Source: Bipolaris cookei
Taxonomy: Eukaryota; Ascomycota; Dothideomycetes; Pleosporales; Pleosporaceae
Direction of reading: 5' to 3'
NCBI GenBank assembly: GCA_002286855.1
Contig: NRSV01000134.1
Location: forward strand, 1 to 40,664
Length of the DNA stretch: 40,664 nt
The notes under the pieces were generated by a model that had not been told where the DNA came from, ran no database searches, and worked only from the letters and a program-made list of their open reading frames with translations. Position numbers and translations under genes: made by a program. Below, in pieces: positions 9,060 through 20,224 of the stretch. Every line of letters starts with the position of its first letter. The first letter of the stretch is position 1.

Positions 9060-10889
9060 TAACGTACCGGTACAGTAGTTCACAAGCGAGTGGCCCACGT
9101 CCCACCAGCGCGTCGACGTCGACACGTTATCACGCACTTTTATCACAGTCAACAAGCTATCGTAGCATATCAAATTAATCCTCAGAACTACTACTATCAC
9201 TAGCACTATCTACTTCAACTGCGCAGGTGCGGACGTTGTGTCCAGTCTCCTTACAACGCCAGCATCGCCTCTCTCCTCGCACCCTCCTCGGCGCGCTCTC
9301 GCCGTCGCCACGACTACTACCCGCCCGTTCAGCTAACACTTCTTATGCCTCTCCTACAGTAAGAGTCTTATCTGTCCGTACATATCGCCACTTACGGCTC
9401 TTACGCTTATTTGCTGCATCTAGAGCCTCTTGAAGAGCAGCTACTTCCTCTCTCATAAGCGTCACCTCATGGGCTATTTGCTGAGCCCCTTTACTTAACT
9501 GCGCAACTTTTTCGTCAAGAGAACTTGCAGGAGACCCACAGAGGTTTCTTACTCTCTGTCGAATGAGAGTACTCTGAGCCTCAACTTTGCGGGCGTTGGG
9601 CGGCGTCTGCGCCTCCCAGACGTCTACCCGTCGCGGCGATTATTTTGGCGTCTGCACCACTATATCAGGCTTCGATAGCACAGCCTGTAGGTTATGTGGG
9701 ACTAGACCAGCACCTCTAAAACCAGCTTGAATATTCTTTTTTCTAATAGACTGCTCAAAAGCAGTCTTGAAGGCTGGTAGGAAGGTTTCCTTGCTGATAT
9801 AGTTGGTGCGGTTACGTCCCAAGCCTGAATCTGCGTCGCCATACTTGTGCTTTAACGGCGCGAAGCAGGCCACATCAAGAGGCTGTAGTAGGTGAGACGA
9901 GTGTGCAGGCATGCAGAGAAGATTAATATTCTTCTCCTTGCAAAGATTTTGAAAATCGACCGAGCAATGGCTCTCATGGCCGTCGATAATGAGCAGTCGA
10001 TACCCACCCACAGTATGCCTCTTTGCATGGGTATCAAAATGCTCTAACTACGCAAGAGCAAGCTGATTATTCGTCCAGCCATTGGGGCTAACTTCAAGAA
10101 CCCAGTCGGCAGGTAGGTTTTCAAATCAAACGTCGATAAGCACCTTGCCCGCAAAGACGACGAAGGGTGGTAGCCGGCGACCCGACGCGCCCACACCTTG
10201 GATCACAGTAACCCACTCCCGGTTGCCTGGCTATATCTGCTTCTTTTTACCATATCCTTCAGAGGCTGTGATAACTAACTGTGATGAAATCTCTTGCCTA
10301 TCATAAAGCCAGTTTCATCAAAGTTGTAGATATCGTCGTCTACAATACCCCACTTCTGCTTCGTCGCCTTGACTAGATCAAACCGGCGCTGGATAGCTGC
10401 TGGGTCCTTGCAGGTAGCTCGCAGGTATTCATAAGGACGGCTCCAGCGCGTACGGAGCTCAGGAGTTCGCTTAACAAAGTCGTCAGCCCAGTTCTTGCCA
10501 ACAGGGTCGCTGGCGCGCTCGTGCAGGAGTTTATCAGCCATTACTCGAACTTCAGCCTTCGTAGACGCAAATCCTCGCGCAGACTCTTCAAGAATATGCT
10601 TGACTATAGTCTCCTCTTCAAGCTTATTTGGGCACTTTAAGTTCGCCTCGCAGTCGCGTCGGGGGCGCTTTCCAGCGTGTCGGTGAGATAAAGTTCTTTG
10701 GGGCACGTTATAGATAGAGGCAGCACGTCTTTGGCTTTGAACACGTTGCGATTGTACATCAAAAAGAGCAAGTTGAAGATCTGCTTCAGTATAGGAAGTT
10801 TTATTGGTGCGTTGTTGAGCCATTACGCGTTTTAGTGTTGACGTTAACGTGATGGTGGGGCGTGGGCCACTCGCTTGTGAACCACGTTA
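9060..10889 (-). mobile_element. Fot1/pogo-like element, full length, decayed (copy A1)
   Basis: The right end read on the minus strand is TAACGTGGTTCACAAGCGAG followed by TGGCCCACGCCCCACCA. The left end repeats GTTCACAAGCGAGTGGCCCA from about 9078, but has twelve extra bases between TAACGT (9060) and that repeat. The length of 1.83 kb is typical. The right end lies inside the (TTA)n tail of a LINE, so the element inserted into that tail at a TA. Copies A2 (28412-29511) and A3 (37539-38677) are deletion derivatives of the same family. Confidence 0.8.
9175..10823 (-). pseudogene. Pogo/Fot1-type transposase of copy A1, frameshifted
   Basis: The ATG at 10823 begins MAQQRTNKTSYTEADLQ. A psq-type HTH (RRAASIYNVPQRTL) and a CENP-B-type HTH follow, then YNFDETGFMIG with the first catalytic Asp near 10300. 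Just after that the frame breaks several times (10290-10015). The second and third Asp are intact in the 10011-9640 frame: LLIIDGHESH and LLQPLDVACF, about 35 residues apart (DD35D). The C-terminal basic segment (KRKSRKWRYVRTD) and a decayed zinc knuckle run to the stop at 9175-9177. It is the only copy of family A here that keeps the catalytic core, though it is not translatable as it stands. Confidence 0.8.
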
Positions 10890-12575
10890 TTATTATTATT
10901 ATTCTAATTTAACGTCCTGTCTCAGCCGCAAGGCTATATAAGATGTGCAGGCTGGTGAGGCTTACAAGTATCTACGTGGTGCTGTCAATTTGGTGTAGGT
11001 GGGGGAGAGGGCTATCTAAATAGAGATGAGGCTCGTAGCCTAGTATAGAGAGAGGTAGTAGGGGGTCTTGTGGGTGAGAGAAAAAGGAGGGGGGGGGAAG
11101 GTGTAGGGCGAGGGCACCTAGTATAGGTATTGCTCTAGTTCTTGAGATTTCCTTTGTATCAGGCCTGCGTTGCAGCCCTAGTTTCCTCAATAAAGGCAGT
11201 AGTAGCCTATATACCTATTTTAGTGTCTAGTAGGAATGCTAGCGATAGGGGGCCTCTGCTAGCCTCTTGCATCTTAGTCCTAGCCTCCTTGTGTAGCGTA
11301 CAGCTAAGGGGGACATTTGCAGGGTCTTGAGTTGCTCTATAGCTGCAGGAGCAAACTCTAGAATCGACTTTTCCTCATTTGATAGAAAGCTTCTTAAGTA
11401 GCAGTGACCTAACTTAAGCTGAAAGAAGGCGTCAGAGACTTCTCTACTAGTAGTATGGGGAGTAGCAATCTGTTTTCTAATCTTCCACTTATACTTGGCA
11501 GCGCAAGTAGTTGAGTTTAGAACAATAGCTTTCCTCCTATACTGTTCTAGATAGTTAAGCCACTCTCGCTCGCCTAGCTGCTTTATTCGTGTGCCTGTAA
11601 TAGCGAGGCTAGTCCTACTAGAGCTAGGAACTAGCTTTGTCGCCTCTTTTGCTAGGGTATCTGCTTTTTCGTTCCCTATAACGTCCTGGTGGCCAGGTGC
11701 CCAGTAGATCGCGGGTATTAGACCTTTCTCTCGGAGTTTCTCCGCTGCTCTTATACATCTAAGTTGCCACTCTTATCCAGCGTTGTCAGAAGCAATCTTT
11801 AGTCTAAGTATTGCAGCCTGGTTGTCTGCATATACTCGAACTTCTAGACAGTCTTCTACTAGATTAATAGCATTCTCTAGGCCTAGGGTAATACCTTCTA
11901 GCTCTCCGTTGTAGACTAGTTGGTTATATCCTATATTGACTTTTTCCTGAGCTATTAAGCTAGTTCTTTTGTAGAAAGCAACTCCTGCTCCTATATCCTT
12001 GCCTTTGCTTGTGGCTGAGGCGTCTGAGTAGATAGATAGCAGGTATTTGTCTTCTGGTAGTTCTTTATGTTCTTTTGTTTCGGCTTCTTTTGACTTCTTA
12101 GATATATGCGTCTTGTAGAGTATTTCTGAGCTCCATGGCATAAAGGCGTAGTGTTTAATCTCCTCACTATCAGTAGATAAGGCTGTTATATAGATTTAGT
12201 AATACGCTCTAGCTGTTTCCCTTGGTTGCTAGATATAGCAATATTCCTGCAGGCTTGGTTTTGGAGCTTCTGCCTCTGATTAAGGGTTGTTGTCTGCTCT
12301 TTCCAGAAGACTTGGCATCCATAATCAGCTACACTAGTAACGCAACCTAGATATAGTTGCCGCACTGCTCTAGGAGGGAGGCCTTTGTTTGAGTTTGCTA
12401 GCCTGCTGAGTCGGTGAAAGGCTGCGCTAGCTTGTTGGTTTCTGATATAGCTGTGGTGCTTGAACTTGAGGCTGCTGTCGAAGTGAATTCCTAGCCATTT
12501 AACTAGCTCCTTACACTGTACTATTTCTTGAGTAGGCAGAGTAAGTACTCTGCTTTGCTATACATGTTTATGGCT
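10887..12575 (-). mobile_element. 3' half of a Tad/I-type LINE with (TTA)n tail
   Basis: The element lies on the minus strand. Its 3' end is the (TTA)n run at 10887-10903 (a TAA-repeat tail on the coding strand), preceded by about 430 bp of non-coding sequence. The coding part is the end of reverse transcriptase and an RNase H domain. The 5' part is missing beyond about 12575, the usual 5' truncation. Copy A1 has inserted into the tail. A second LINE of the same general type is at 38815-40580. Confidence 0.75.
11300..12575 (-). pseudogene. LINE ORF2: reverse transcriptase end plus RNase H
   Basis: From about 12560 downwards, the minus strand reads VKWLGIHFDSSLKFKHHSYI and later PPRAVRQLYLGCVTSVADYG, the thumb-side region typical of Tad/I-clade reverse transcriptases. 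The frame 12141-11773 encodes an RNase H fold with SIYSDASATS (Asp), NGELEGITLG (Glu), VYADNQAAIL (Asp) and, past a TAA at about 11772, YWAPGHQDVIGNEKADTLAK (His and Asp). The stops at about 12190 and 11772 both fit CAA/CAG-to-TAA/TAG changes. The normal C-terminal CCHC segment is not seen; the reading ends in LGHCYLRSFLSNEEKS. Confidence 0.75.
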
Positions 12576-13882
12576 TCCTAATATCAGGGAGATGCTGAAA
12601 ACCGAGGAGTAAAGCTGAGACTCACTAGATATTGGGGATGCGACAGTACTATGCAAGAAGATAGGGAGTCCGGAATGAAAATCACGAAGCATGATAATGG
12701 GGTCGATTAACAGAACAAGTGGGTACCTGTGCTGTTAGTACACCAATATCTTAGCAAAGAAAGTTCATACTGCGAGCCAGATTTTCGATTTCCAATGATT
12801 CTCATTGAATGCACAAAGATAACAGTGCCGATATTAGCATGCAGACTAACAGGTAAGGTTTAGCAATACCGACCACAGAACTATTTCAATGACAGACACT
12901 AGATATCCGCCTAAGCTGGGTTATCATTTTGACTAGCGACAAATCCTTCCGAAAGTACTCTATCATCTGGTCAGGCGAGTCATAGTTACAATCAAGGAAG
13001 ACCAAGAGAAGTGTTAACTAGTGCTACCGGAACGTATCCTAAAAAGTAGTGATCGCATAAGTGGGTCGCGACATGGATTGATTCCGCGGAACGGTGCACA
13101 TGCAAACATTAAGCCATATGATCCGAGGCAGGGATGTCAGGCTGGAGAATTTCAAGATAAGGCGCATTGTAGTGGGGCAGAGCCGCAAAAGCTTGTAGAG
13201 CCACAGTGTAGTTCATGCACCCCTGTTCAAGTGGGGGATGTAGTCTCCCATGACCCACCTTGGATCTCCGTCATCTTTGAACTTCATACGATCTATTCTT
13301 GAAGCATGTCAGTATGGCATCGATAAATCATTCCATTACAGAAAGCTGCTTGGCGACAAGCTATTGGCATGTAGTGAAGCTCGCGCTGAAGCAAAAAGGG
13401 TTCTCTACGCTAACTCTTCCCACATCGTCCATTTTCCCCTAGGTTTATGCGATTAACACCTTCCTAACAAACTAGTCGTCACTAGTTGATCCATCAGACT
13501 CACACGGCTGAATACATTACATTCTTTTTGAAGGTTTTGAGTAGGGGAAAAGTAGTTAAAGGTTTTGATAATGGACTTGTCTAGCAATTGGTAGTAAGGC
13601 GGCTGGGTATCGTTAGCATGACCTGCATACAGTTAAATGTCTTTGTAAATCAGGTTTCTCTGGTGTTTGTGAAAGATACGTTGTGTATTGATTAAAAAAC
13701 TAAACAAAAGAAATATCCGAGACAGCGGCTATCGCACTCGAAGCTGTATGAGTACAAAGTTAGAAGCCTTTTAGAAAACCAACTCTAATCCAACCATTTC
13801 CCCAATTTTCCCTGCGCCAGAAACTATTCAACAATCAATAACCCAATATATCCAGGAAATTATGAATCAAACGAAAACCCAT
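12576..13882. other. Intergenic region, no supported gene
   Basis: Balanced-composition DNA between the LINE truncation point and the 3' end of the TmpB-like gene. Open frames up to 93 codons (13021-13302) carry no recognisable motif, and no splice-consistent extension was found. The last 100-150 bp before 13883 would be the 3' UTR of the minus-strand gene. Confidence 0.4.
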
Positions 13883-16800
13883 CTAAGAGTCGAAAATAGC
13901 ACCATAAGCTGGAATGCCTCGGCTTTCCATATCGTACACAATTTTGGTGGTGAACTTCTTGTTGCTGATCACACAAACAGCTTCCGCTCCACTCTCCTTC
14001 CATAGCTGGTACGCTATCAAGGACATGTTGGGCTTTCCTTGTTTTCTCGTATTCCAGATCACTGCTTGTGAATCTGTAGCTTTGACGCTATCTACGATCT
14101 TTTGACCAAACGTCTCTTCAGGGTTTGGCGCAGTCCACAGGATGCGACAAGGTACTTTTTGAGCGAGAATGACGGCCAGGCAAGGTCCGATACCTGATCC
14201 TGTTGCGACAAGGACGACTGACTTAAAGAGTGTGGCTATGCGTAGAACACCGCAAGTCGGAATACCACGAACATATATATGGGTTGGTGCGCGCTCAATT
14301 GTGCGGCCTGTAAAGTCACCTGCGCGGCTCACAATAAGTGAGAATCCGTTGCCTTCAGGATTGGTAATGGTTGCAAAGCCATGCCTGCACACAATTTAGT
14401 TAGTGCTACTCCAATAAATTCCGATCTGGAAGTAACATACCAGTCGATCAAGGGACGTTCTGCAAGTCTAACAGCAGTACCCACAACGGGAGTTGTGTAA
14501 TCGAACCAAAGCCGGATGGCATGATTCGAGAGAACCTCAGAGCGGACGGGTACTTTACGTAGATGCAACCATGGGAAAACAATAGCTACTGTCGCGACGG
14601 AGAGAAGCCATATACCTGGGGAGCGCAAATAGGCAACTGTTATCGGCAGTGAGGGATTAAGGTCCTTGGTTGCGAGAAATGTAAGTGTCCAGAGTAATGC
14701 GAGGCAAGTCCAACCACCGAATCGATGAGTCATCTCCCATGCATTATGGTATTTGGCGCGGAAGGTTGGGTGCGAAGTCGATCCAATGATGAGCAAAAGG
14801 AGAAGTGCAAGCCAGGATACTACGACTGGAGCTACTGAGATTCGACGCAGATATGCCGGCTTTGCCAGATCCACGGTACTGTCTATGGTGAATATAAAAT
14901 GCCACATTATGGCTGCCATTGCGCATCCGCTGTGTATGCCGCCAATGTGGAAGATTCTAGCGCAATGGCGTCGTATTGCTAGAGGAAAGAAGGTCTGTAG
15001 ATTGAAATTTACAGTTAGTCATCATGTCATGCGTGCATAATATACAGTGGTTACTTACCGGGACAGAGCAAAAAACAGTAAAAAGAAGGTTGATAATCGG
15101 CTCTGAGCGCATTAGGACTGCTACGACGAGATTGGCAGCTGTGGCTAAGGACAAATCTGAGAGAATGTCCTTCTTTTCTCCAATCCTACGGTTCAAGAGA
15201 AACACAGCCACCCCGATATTCGCTAGTATAACGATAGACAGAAAGCGGCGGTAAAGAATAAGTCCGCGATGCCGAACCCAGCGTAGACCGTGGTAACTGT
15301 TCTTCGGTGGCAGGGCTTCTGGCAATTTTTCAGCTAAATCCTCCGCAGAACTGCTTCGCTCAGAATCGTCGCTAGTAATGATGACAACCATCTTCTCTGG
15401 ATCCTTGAAAGATTCGGTGGAAGATCCCTCGGAAGAGTACGTCTCCACATTGACGCTGACTGAGTTCGGCTTGAGAGTTTCTGTATACTTCTCGTTCGTA
15501 GATGTGTGGCTAGACTGGGCAGAAACCATTTCTCTCAGAACTTTTCGATCGACTTTCCCGTTATTTGTAAGTGGTATGGAGTCGACCTTGACCCATTTCT
15601 CTGGAACAGAATAATAAGGTAGATGCTTCTGGGTGAAACTCTTGAGAGCTTCATCGTCAACTGAACCCTCTGTTGCATAAAAAGCGCAAAGTGCGTTCTC
15701 TACAAGCATTGCTGCACCGCGTCTTACGTTTTGGAACGACTTGTTCTGTTAGCAATCTCATAACATGTGCAAAACAAAGGCTATTCACCTCAACGACCGC
15801 TGTGATTCCATCAAGTTCGACACGGAACCCCTAAGAACGTTAGTTTTGCCAAGTAAAATGATGCAAATTCTTACCTTGATCTTTACTTGGTCATCTTCAC
15901 GGCCGAGCATATCAAGTGAACCATCCTCTCTCCACCGTGCGATATCACCGGTGTTAAATATTCTTGACCTGCGGTGTGTTAATCCAACATGATACGAATA
16001 ACATTCTATGAAGCGTACCCATCATTGACGAATTTGTCATGTTTGTAACGACGAGCAGTAAGTTCAGGCAAATTGATATAGCCTCGAGTCACACCAGCCC
16101 CACCAACCCACATGGTTCCCTTTTGACCCACAGGAACCGGTTGCTCATCTGCATCAAGAAGGTAACATGTTGTGTTAGGCAAGGGTTTTCCAATGGACAA
16201 GAACTGGCCTGGAGTATGGCGATGTGCTGAGTTTAGGATTGTGATTTCCGTTGGCCCACAAATATTGTAAAAGCATGCGTTTTCCGCCCACTCGTCAGCC
16301 AGCCTAGTCAACCGTTAAAATCGTTCACAGACAGCTTTGAAGAGAAATAACTCACGCTTTTGGGCAAGGTTCACCGCCTGTCACGACATATTTAATGTTT
16401 GGAAAAGACTGTCGACGGTACTTTGACAGAATAGATGGGGTGGAAATAAGTGTATCAACCTATGGCTCGGTTAATACATGATTGGTCAGATTTAGTGGCT
16501 GAATGGAATCGCTTACCTCACGGAGCGTGGCTGTCCAATCTGATCCCCGCATGTACAACGTACCACCATTCATAAGACATGCCAGTACTTCCCATGCTCC
16601 TGGCGACTTGTTAGGTAATTTTCTCTGAAATTTCTTATGAAGCTTACCCATGTCGAACGCGATATTAAGTACTTGGGCAACTTTGGACCCCACAGTAATA
16701 TCAAGTCGCGCTGGGTTTAACAACAAAGCGTTTGTAACATTTGAATGCGCGACATCGACACCTTTGGGCGTACCAGTACTGCCTATATAGAGATGATAAG

Positions 16801-17400
16801 CAATAGTTGATTTGTATAGTGAGTTAACTTACCAGATGTGTATATCGCATATGCACCATCATGGCGGGAAACTGGGACTGATGGGCGTGTCGAAGGAAAA
16901 GAGGCACCAACATTTGCTTCCAAAGCCACAATTACTGCATCTTGTTTGGCAAACTTTTGTGTTCTTTCGAAGAATTTAGGAAGACACAAAATGAAACTTG
17001 CACCAGAGTCGGAAAGTATGTGTGTCAGTGCAACCTCTGATGCCACCCCACCATCAACTGGTACATACTGACATCCTGATTTCAGGATGGCAAAGATACC
17101 AACCAGCATCTCAAATGAGCGTTGCACAACCAGGCATACTCGTTGCTTCGGTTTCAATCCTGCATGGATGAGACGATTGGCGAGCTGGTTTGCTGCTTCA
17201 TCCAACTGCTGGTACGTAAGCGAATTACCAGCAAAGATCGCGGCAACGGTATGTGGATGAGTTTCAGCGATCTTTTCGAATGCCTCATGGACCACAGAAT
17301 GTGGGACTGGGACAATTGGTCCTTGACCAAAGCTGGATATCCGTCTGCGATCCTCCTCAGGAAGACATGACGTTGACTGAAAGCAATTGTTCGTCTTCAT
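13883..17400 (-). CDS. TmpB-like adenylation domain fused to ferric-reductase-like membrane oxidoreductase, 1017 aa
   Basis: Ten exons: 17400-16833, 16782-16648, 16599-16517, 16459-16356, 16303-16019, 15968-15875, 15830-15789, 15745-15059, 14994-14441, 14384-13883. The introns are 43-64 bp, all GT...AG, and the exons sum to 3054 nt (1018 codons with stop). Residues 1-510 form an NRPS-type adenylation domain: YTSGSTGTPKGV (187-198), FDMGAWE (232-238), YNICGPTE (309-316), TGD (398-400), GFRVEL (424-429) and the A10 lysine in NGKVDRK (Lys501). No carrier-protein motif follows, only a Ser/Glu-rich linker. Residues 590-850 hold several membrane helices, and 850-1017 an FAD/NAD-type region with GSGIGP (913-918). 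This order matches A. nidulans TmpB, described as a larger relative of the oxidoreductase TmpA with an NRPS-like adenylation domain; both are needed for normal conidiation. The substrate is unknown. All core motifs are intact. Confidence 0.85.
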
Positions 17401-18960
17401 ATTGAGAATTAAGAAATTAAAGAAGAAGAATAGAGAGTTCTCATGCAGCTGAAATCTTCATGTCGTTGCCAGAGCCCTCCCTTTTGTATGAGAGGGAGGG
17501 GATGTTTCAAACACGGTAAGTAAAATCGGATCAAGATCCTACTCGTATACACCTGTGGGTGGCAATACCTTGGATCCACAAGGGATTTCCATGTGATCAT
17601 GCTATATGACGCAAAATTTCACCGTAAATTGCCAGGTGAGGGCTGCACTGAAGTTTCTGGGGTGTCTTATCGACACACTATGAAAATGTCTTGGACATTT
17701 AATATCAGGCGAATGTTCTCGGACGACCTCCACATGAGCGGATTCGTGCTATACGCCGGTACAATGTCAAGAAAAAGTTAGGAGCCTGCGGATTGGTGGC
17801 TTAAAGTAGAAAAGAATCTACAAGCAGGATGCCAAACACAAAACGAAACTGATGCGGAGCCACTAAAGCAACCTTCACAAGGACGGACTGCGTGTGCATA
17901 ATGCTCTGAATCACTGCAATGGTGTGATTTGAGCGACATGACTGGATGTTCCTAGAGGTAGCTTCAGCCGTTATTCAGGTGGCAATTTACAGATGCGTGT
18001 TCACAAGACAGACCTTGTTTTACTCCGTGAGGAGGTCCCGAAGCTAAGGTACCTTCCGGTTAGGATGTGACAGCCGAAATGCTACAGGGGTGACCTTGCA
18101 CCTACTTACGTCAAGTGGGGTGGATGCCTGCAATAGGGTCTAAGCGAGGCCATGTGCGGCTGCACCCTGAAACTAATTGCTGGGGCTTTTGTGACCCTGC
18201 CTCTAATTACGAACGCTCGATCTGTCAGTGTGTTAGTAATCATTTTTACCTGGCCTACGAAGCATGGATGTAGTATCGTACAGTACCATCTATCCGGTCA
18301 GATTCGATAGTGAGATGGCATGTTAAGCGATTGCCTCGGTTTTGCTAGCCGGATAATCGCGTAGTCCCGAAGCATGAACGGACTTGCTACTTCTAGAACC
18401 CTCGTAAATAAAGGGGGTGGGGGTCCGGGGGCGGAGAGCGGCGGTAGAAACCATATCAGGTTGAATTGTAAATATGGAGTTGTGTAGCAGGGGTTGGCCT
18501 TGGGACGAATCATGCAGAAGAAATGCTTTTTTAGTGTGGGTAATATATGAAACTAGCCGCGTGGTATATGAAACCAGCCAAGTGCCTCAAAAAAAGGGTA
18601 TTGCATACGGCTACGCCCACGCAGCTGTGGGTTGGAGGTTTTATGCAATACCAAGTATGACACCTATAGAGGTGGAGCCGGGTTGGACCACGTGGGGACT
18701 AGAAGTCAATCTCACTATAATTTTGATCCTTAGCTAAGTTTGGTCTTCCTAGTTATGCTCTTTCAAAGAACCCTAGTGTTTTGTATAAATCCAACTCTGT
18801 GAACTATGATAGCCCAATGATATAAGAAAGAAGGATTCTTGGCTATTTGGAAAATCTCTTATCACCTCGACGGTTCGACAAGAACACAAGTACAGACCAA
18901 GCGCTACGTTTTGCTAAACGAATCCGAAACTCACATCAACGACCGAACAAACTAGAAGCC
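17401..18960. promoter_or_regulatory. Divergent intergenic region between the TmpB-like and enoyl-CoA hydratase genes
   Basis: These 1.56 kb separate two genes transcribed outward, so both promoters must lie here. No open frame is convincing. A TATA-like TGTATAAAT lies at about 18782, 180 bp upstream of the hydratase start. A repeated phrase (TATATGAAACTAGCC / TATATGAAACCAGCC) occurs near 18546 and 18566. The arrangement allows shared regulation, but no shared operator was identified. Confidence 0.4.
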
Positions 18961-20224
18961 ATGAGCCTCTCGAATGCAGCATCACCAAGCCTCATTGTGT
19001 CAATCAAGGATGATGGAATCGCCATTCTGGAATTGAACAGACCGGAAAAGAGGAACGCACTGTGCCAGGCTTTGATCGATGAGCTGACCGCGGCTTTGCG
19101 TCAAATTGATCGCAACCCCACGATCTTCGCTGCCGTCTTGACCAGCTCTGGCCCATTCTGTGGTATGTTGAGATCGGTCCTTATATAGAGATGTGTGGAT
19201 ATTAACATGACGATCAGCTGGCGCAGATCTAAGTGAACTGGCGAAGCTTACGACAGCTGAGGCGTAAGTATATCCAAGTATGGTGCTGGATAGTAGCTTC
19301 CGTTGACGTATCACGCCGTCGGCAGGACCCGTATCGGATGGCTCAAAGACCTAGATGAAACATTCTCAAGTTTTCGGAAGCCTATTCTGGCAGCTGTGAG
19401 GGGTTTTGCAGTGAGCCGGTTATCCCCCACATCACTTAACACACATGCTGACAACCTGTACCAGTTAGGCGGTGGCTTTGAACTCGCGCTTATGGTAAGT
19501 ACGAATTGAGCCGTGCATTCCACCAATCCCTGATTAGCTTGGTAGTGATTATGACTAATCGCTTACTATTGGAGTCGTGTGCTTTGGAGCGGGCGCTAAT
19601 GACGTGCAGTGTGACATAGTTTACGCAACAGCAGATGCGCGATTTGGTTTCCCAGAGATTACCCTGGGCACGATACCGGGAGCGGGTGGAACACAAAGGT
19701 AAGAGAGCGAATTTCATTTTCTGGCTGACATGTATTGATCTCATTCAGGCTCACCAAGACGATTGGAAAGCAGAAGGTAGGTTCCCGATTCGTAGCCTAG
19801 GCAATATTGTGCTAGCATTCTCTTTCTGTTAAGCAGCATTCGTATTAACCCACTAGGCAATGGAACTTATATTAACTGGTGCAACCACCTCGGCAACGGA
19901 GATGGAACGTCTAGGCGTTGTGAATAGGGCTCTTTCCAACGGAGAAGATGTATTGGAAGTGGCAATAGCAATGGCACGAACTATTGCGTCATTTTCAGCG
20001 CCAGCGATTGGGCTAGCTAAACAAGCTGTTCTAGCAGGTGAGAATTATTTGCACTCTCGTATCCCAGGCTAGCAAGCTGACAGAAAGCAGCTGAGACAAC
20101 GACCTTGAAGGCAGGGTTGGAGATTGAGCGTGCATTGTACTATAGCAGCTTTTCACTTGAAGATTGCCGCGAAGGTGTTGCGGCTTTCAAGGAGAAACGA
20201 AAAGCAAGTGTCCAACACCGTTAA
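18961..20224 (+). CDS. Enoyl-CoA hydratase/isomerase family protein, 265 aa
   Basis: Eight exons: 18961-19162, 19218-19263, 19326-19410, 19465-19494, 19610-19698, 19749-19776, 19857-20037, 20088-20224; all introns are GT...AG and the exons sum to 798 nt. The protein has the crotonase fold signatures: LNRPEKRNAL near residue 30, the oxyanion-hole segment FCAGADL (66-72), LGGGFELALM (112-121) with Glu117, and FPEITLGTIPGAGGTQ (135-150) with Glu137. The two Glu are 20 residues apart, as are the catalytic pair of mammalian mitochondrial hydratase (144 and 164), so hydration of an enoyl-CoA is plausible. It lacks a C-terminal SKL. The N-terminus has no long amphipathic presequence, so the location is open. 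The ATG is in a good context (GCCATGAG). The divergent neighbour activates carboxylates; a common pathway is possible but unproven. Confidence 0.9.

Noticed and set aside
13021..13302. Plus-strand frame of 93 codons as a gene
   Set aside because: Begins with a non-ATG codon, no recognisable motif, and composition like the surrounding non-coding DNA.
14169..17370. Plus-strand frames opposite the TmpB-like gene
   Set aside because: They are shadows of the minus-strand coding exons, which carry clear adenylation and NAD-binding motifs.
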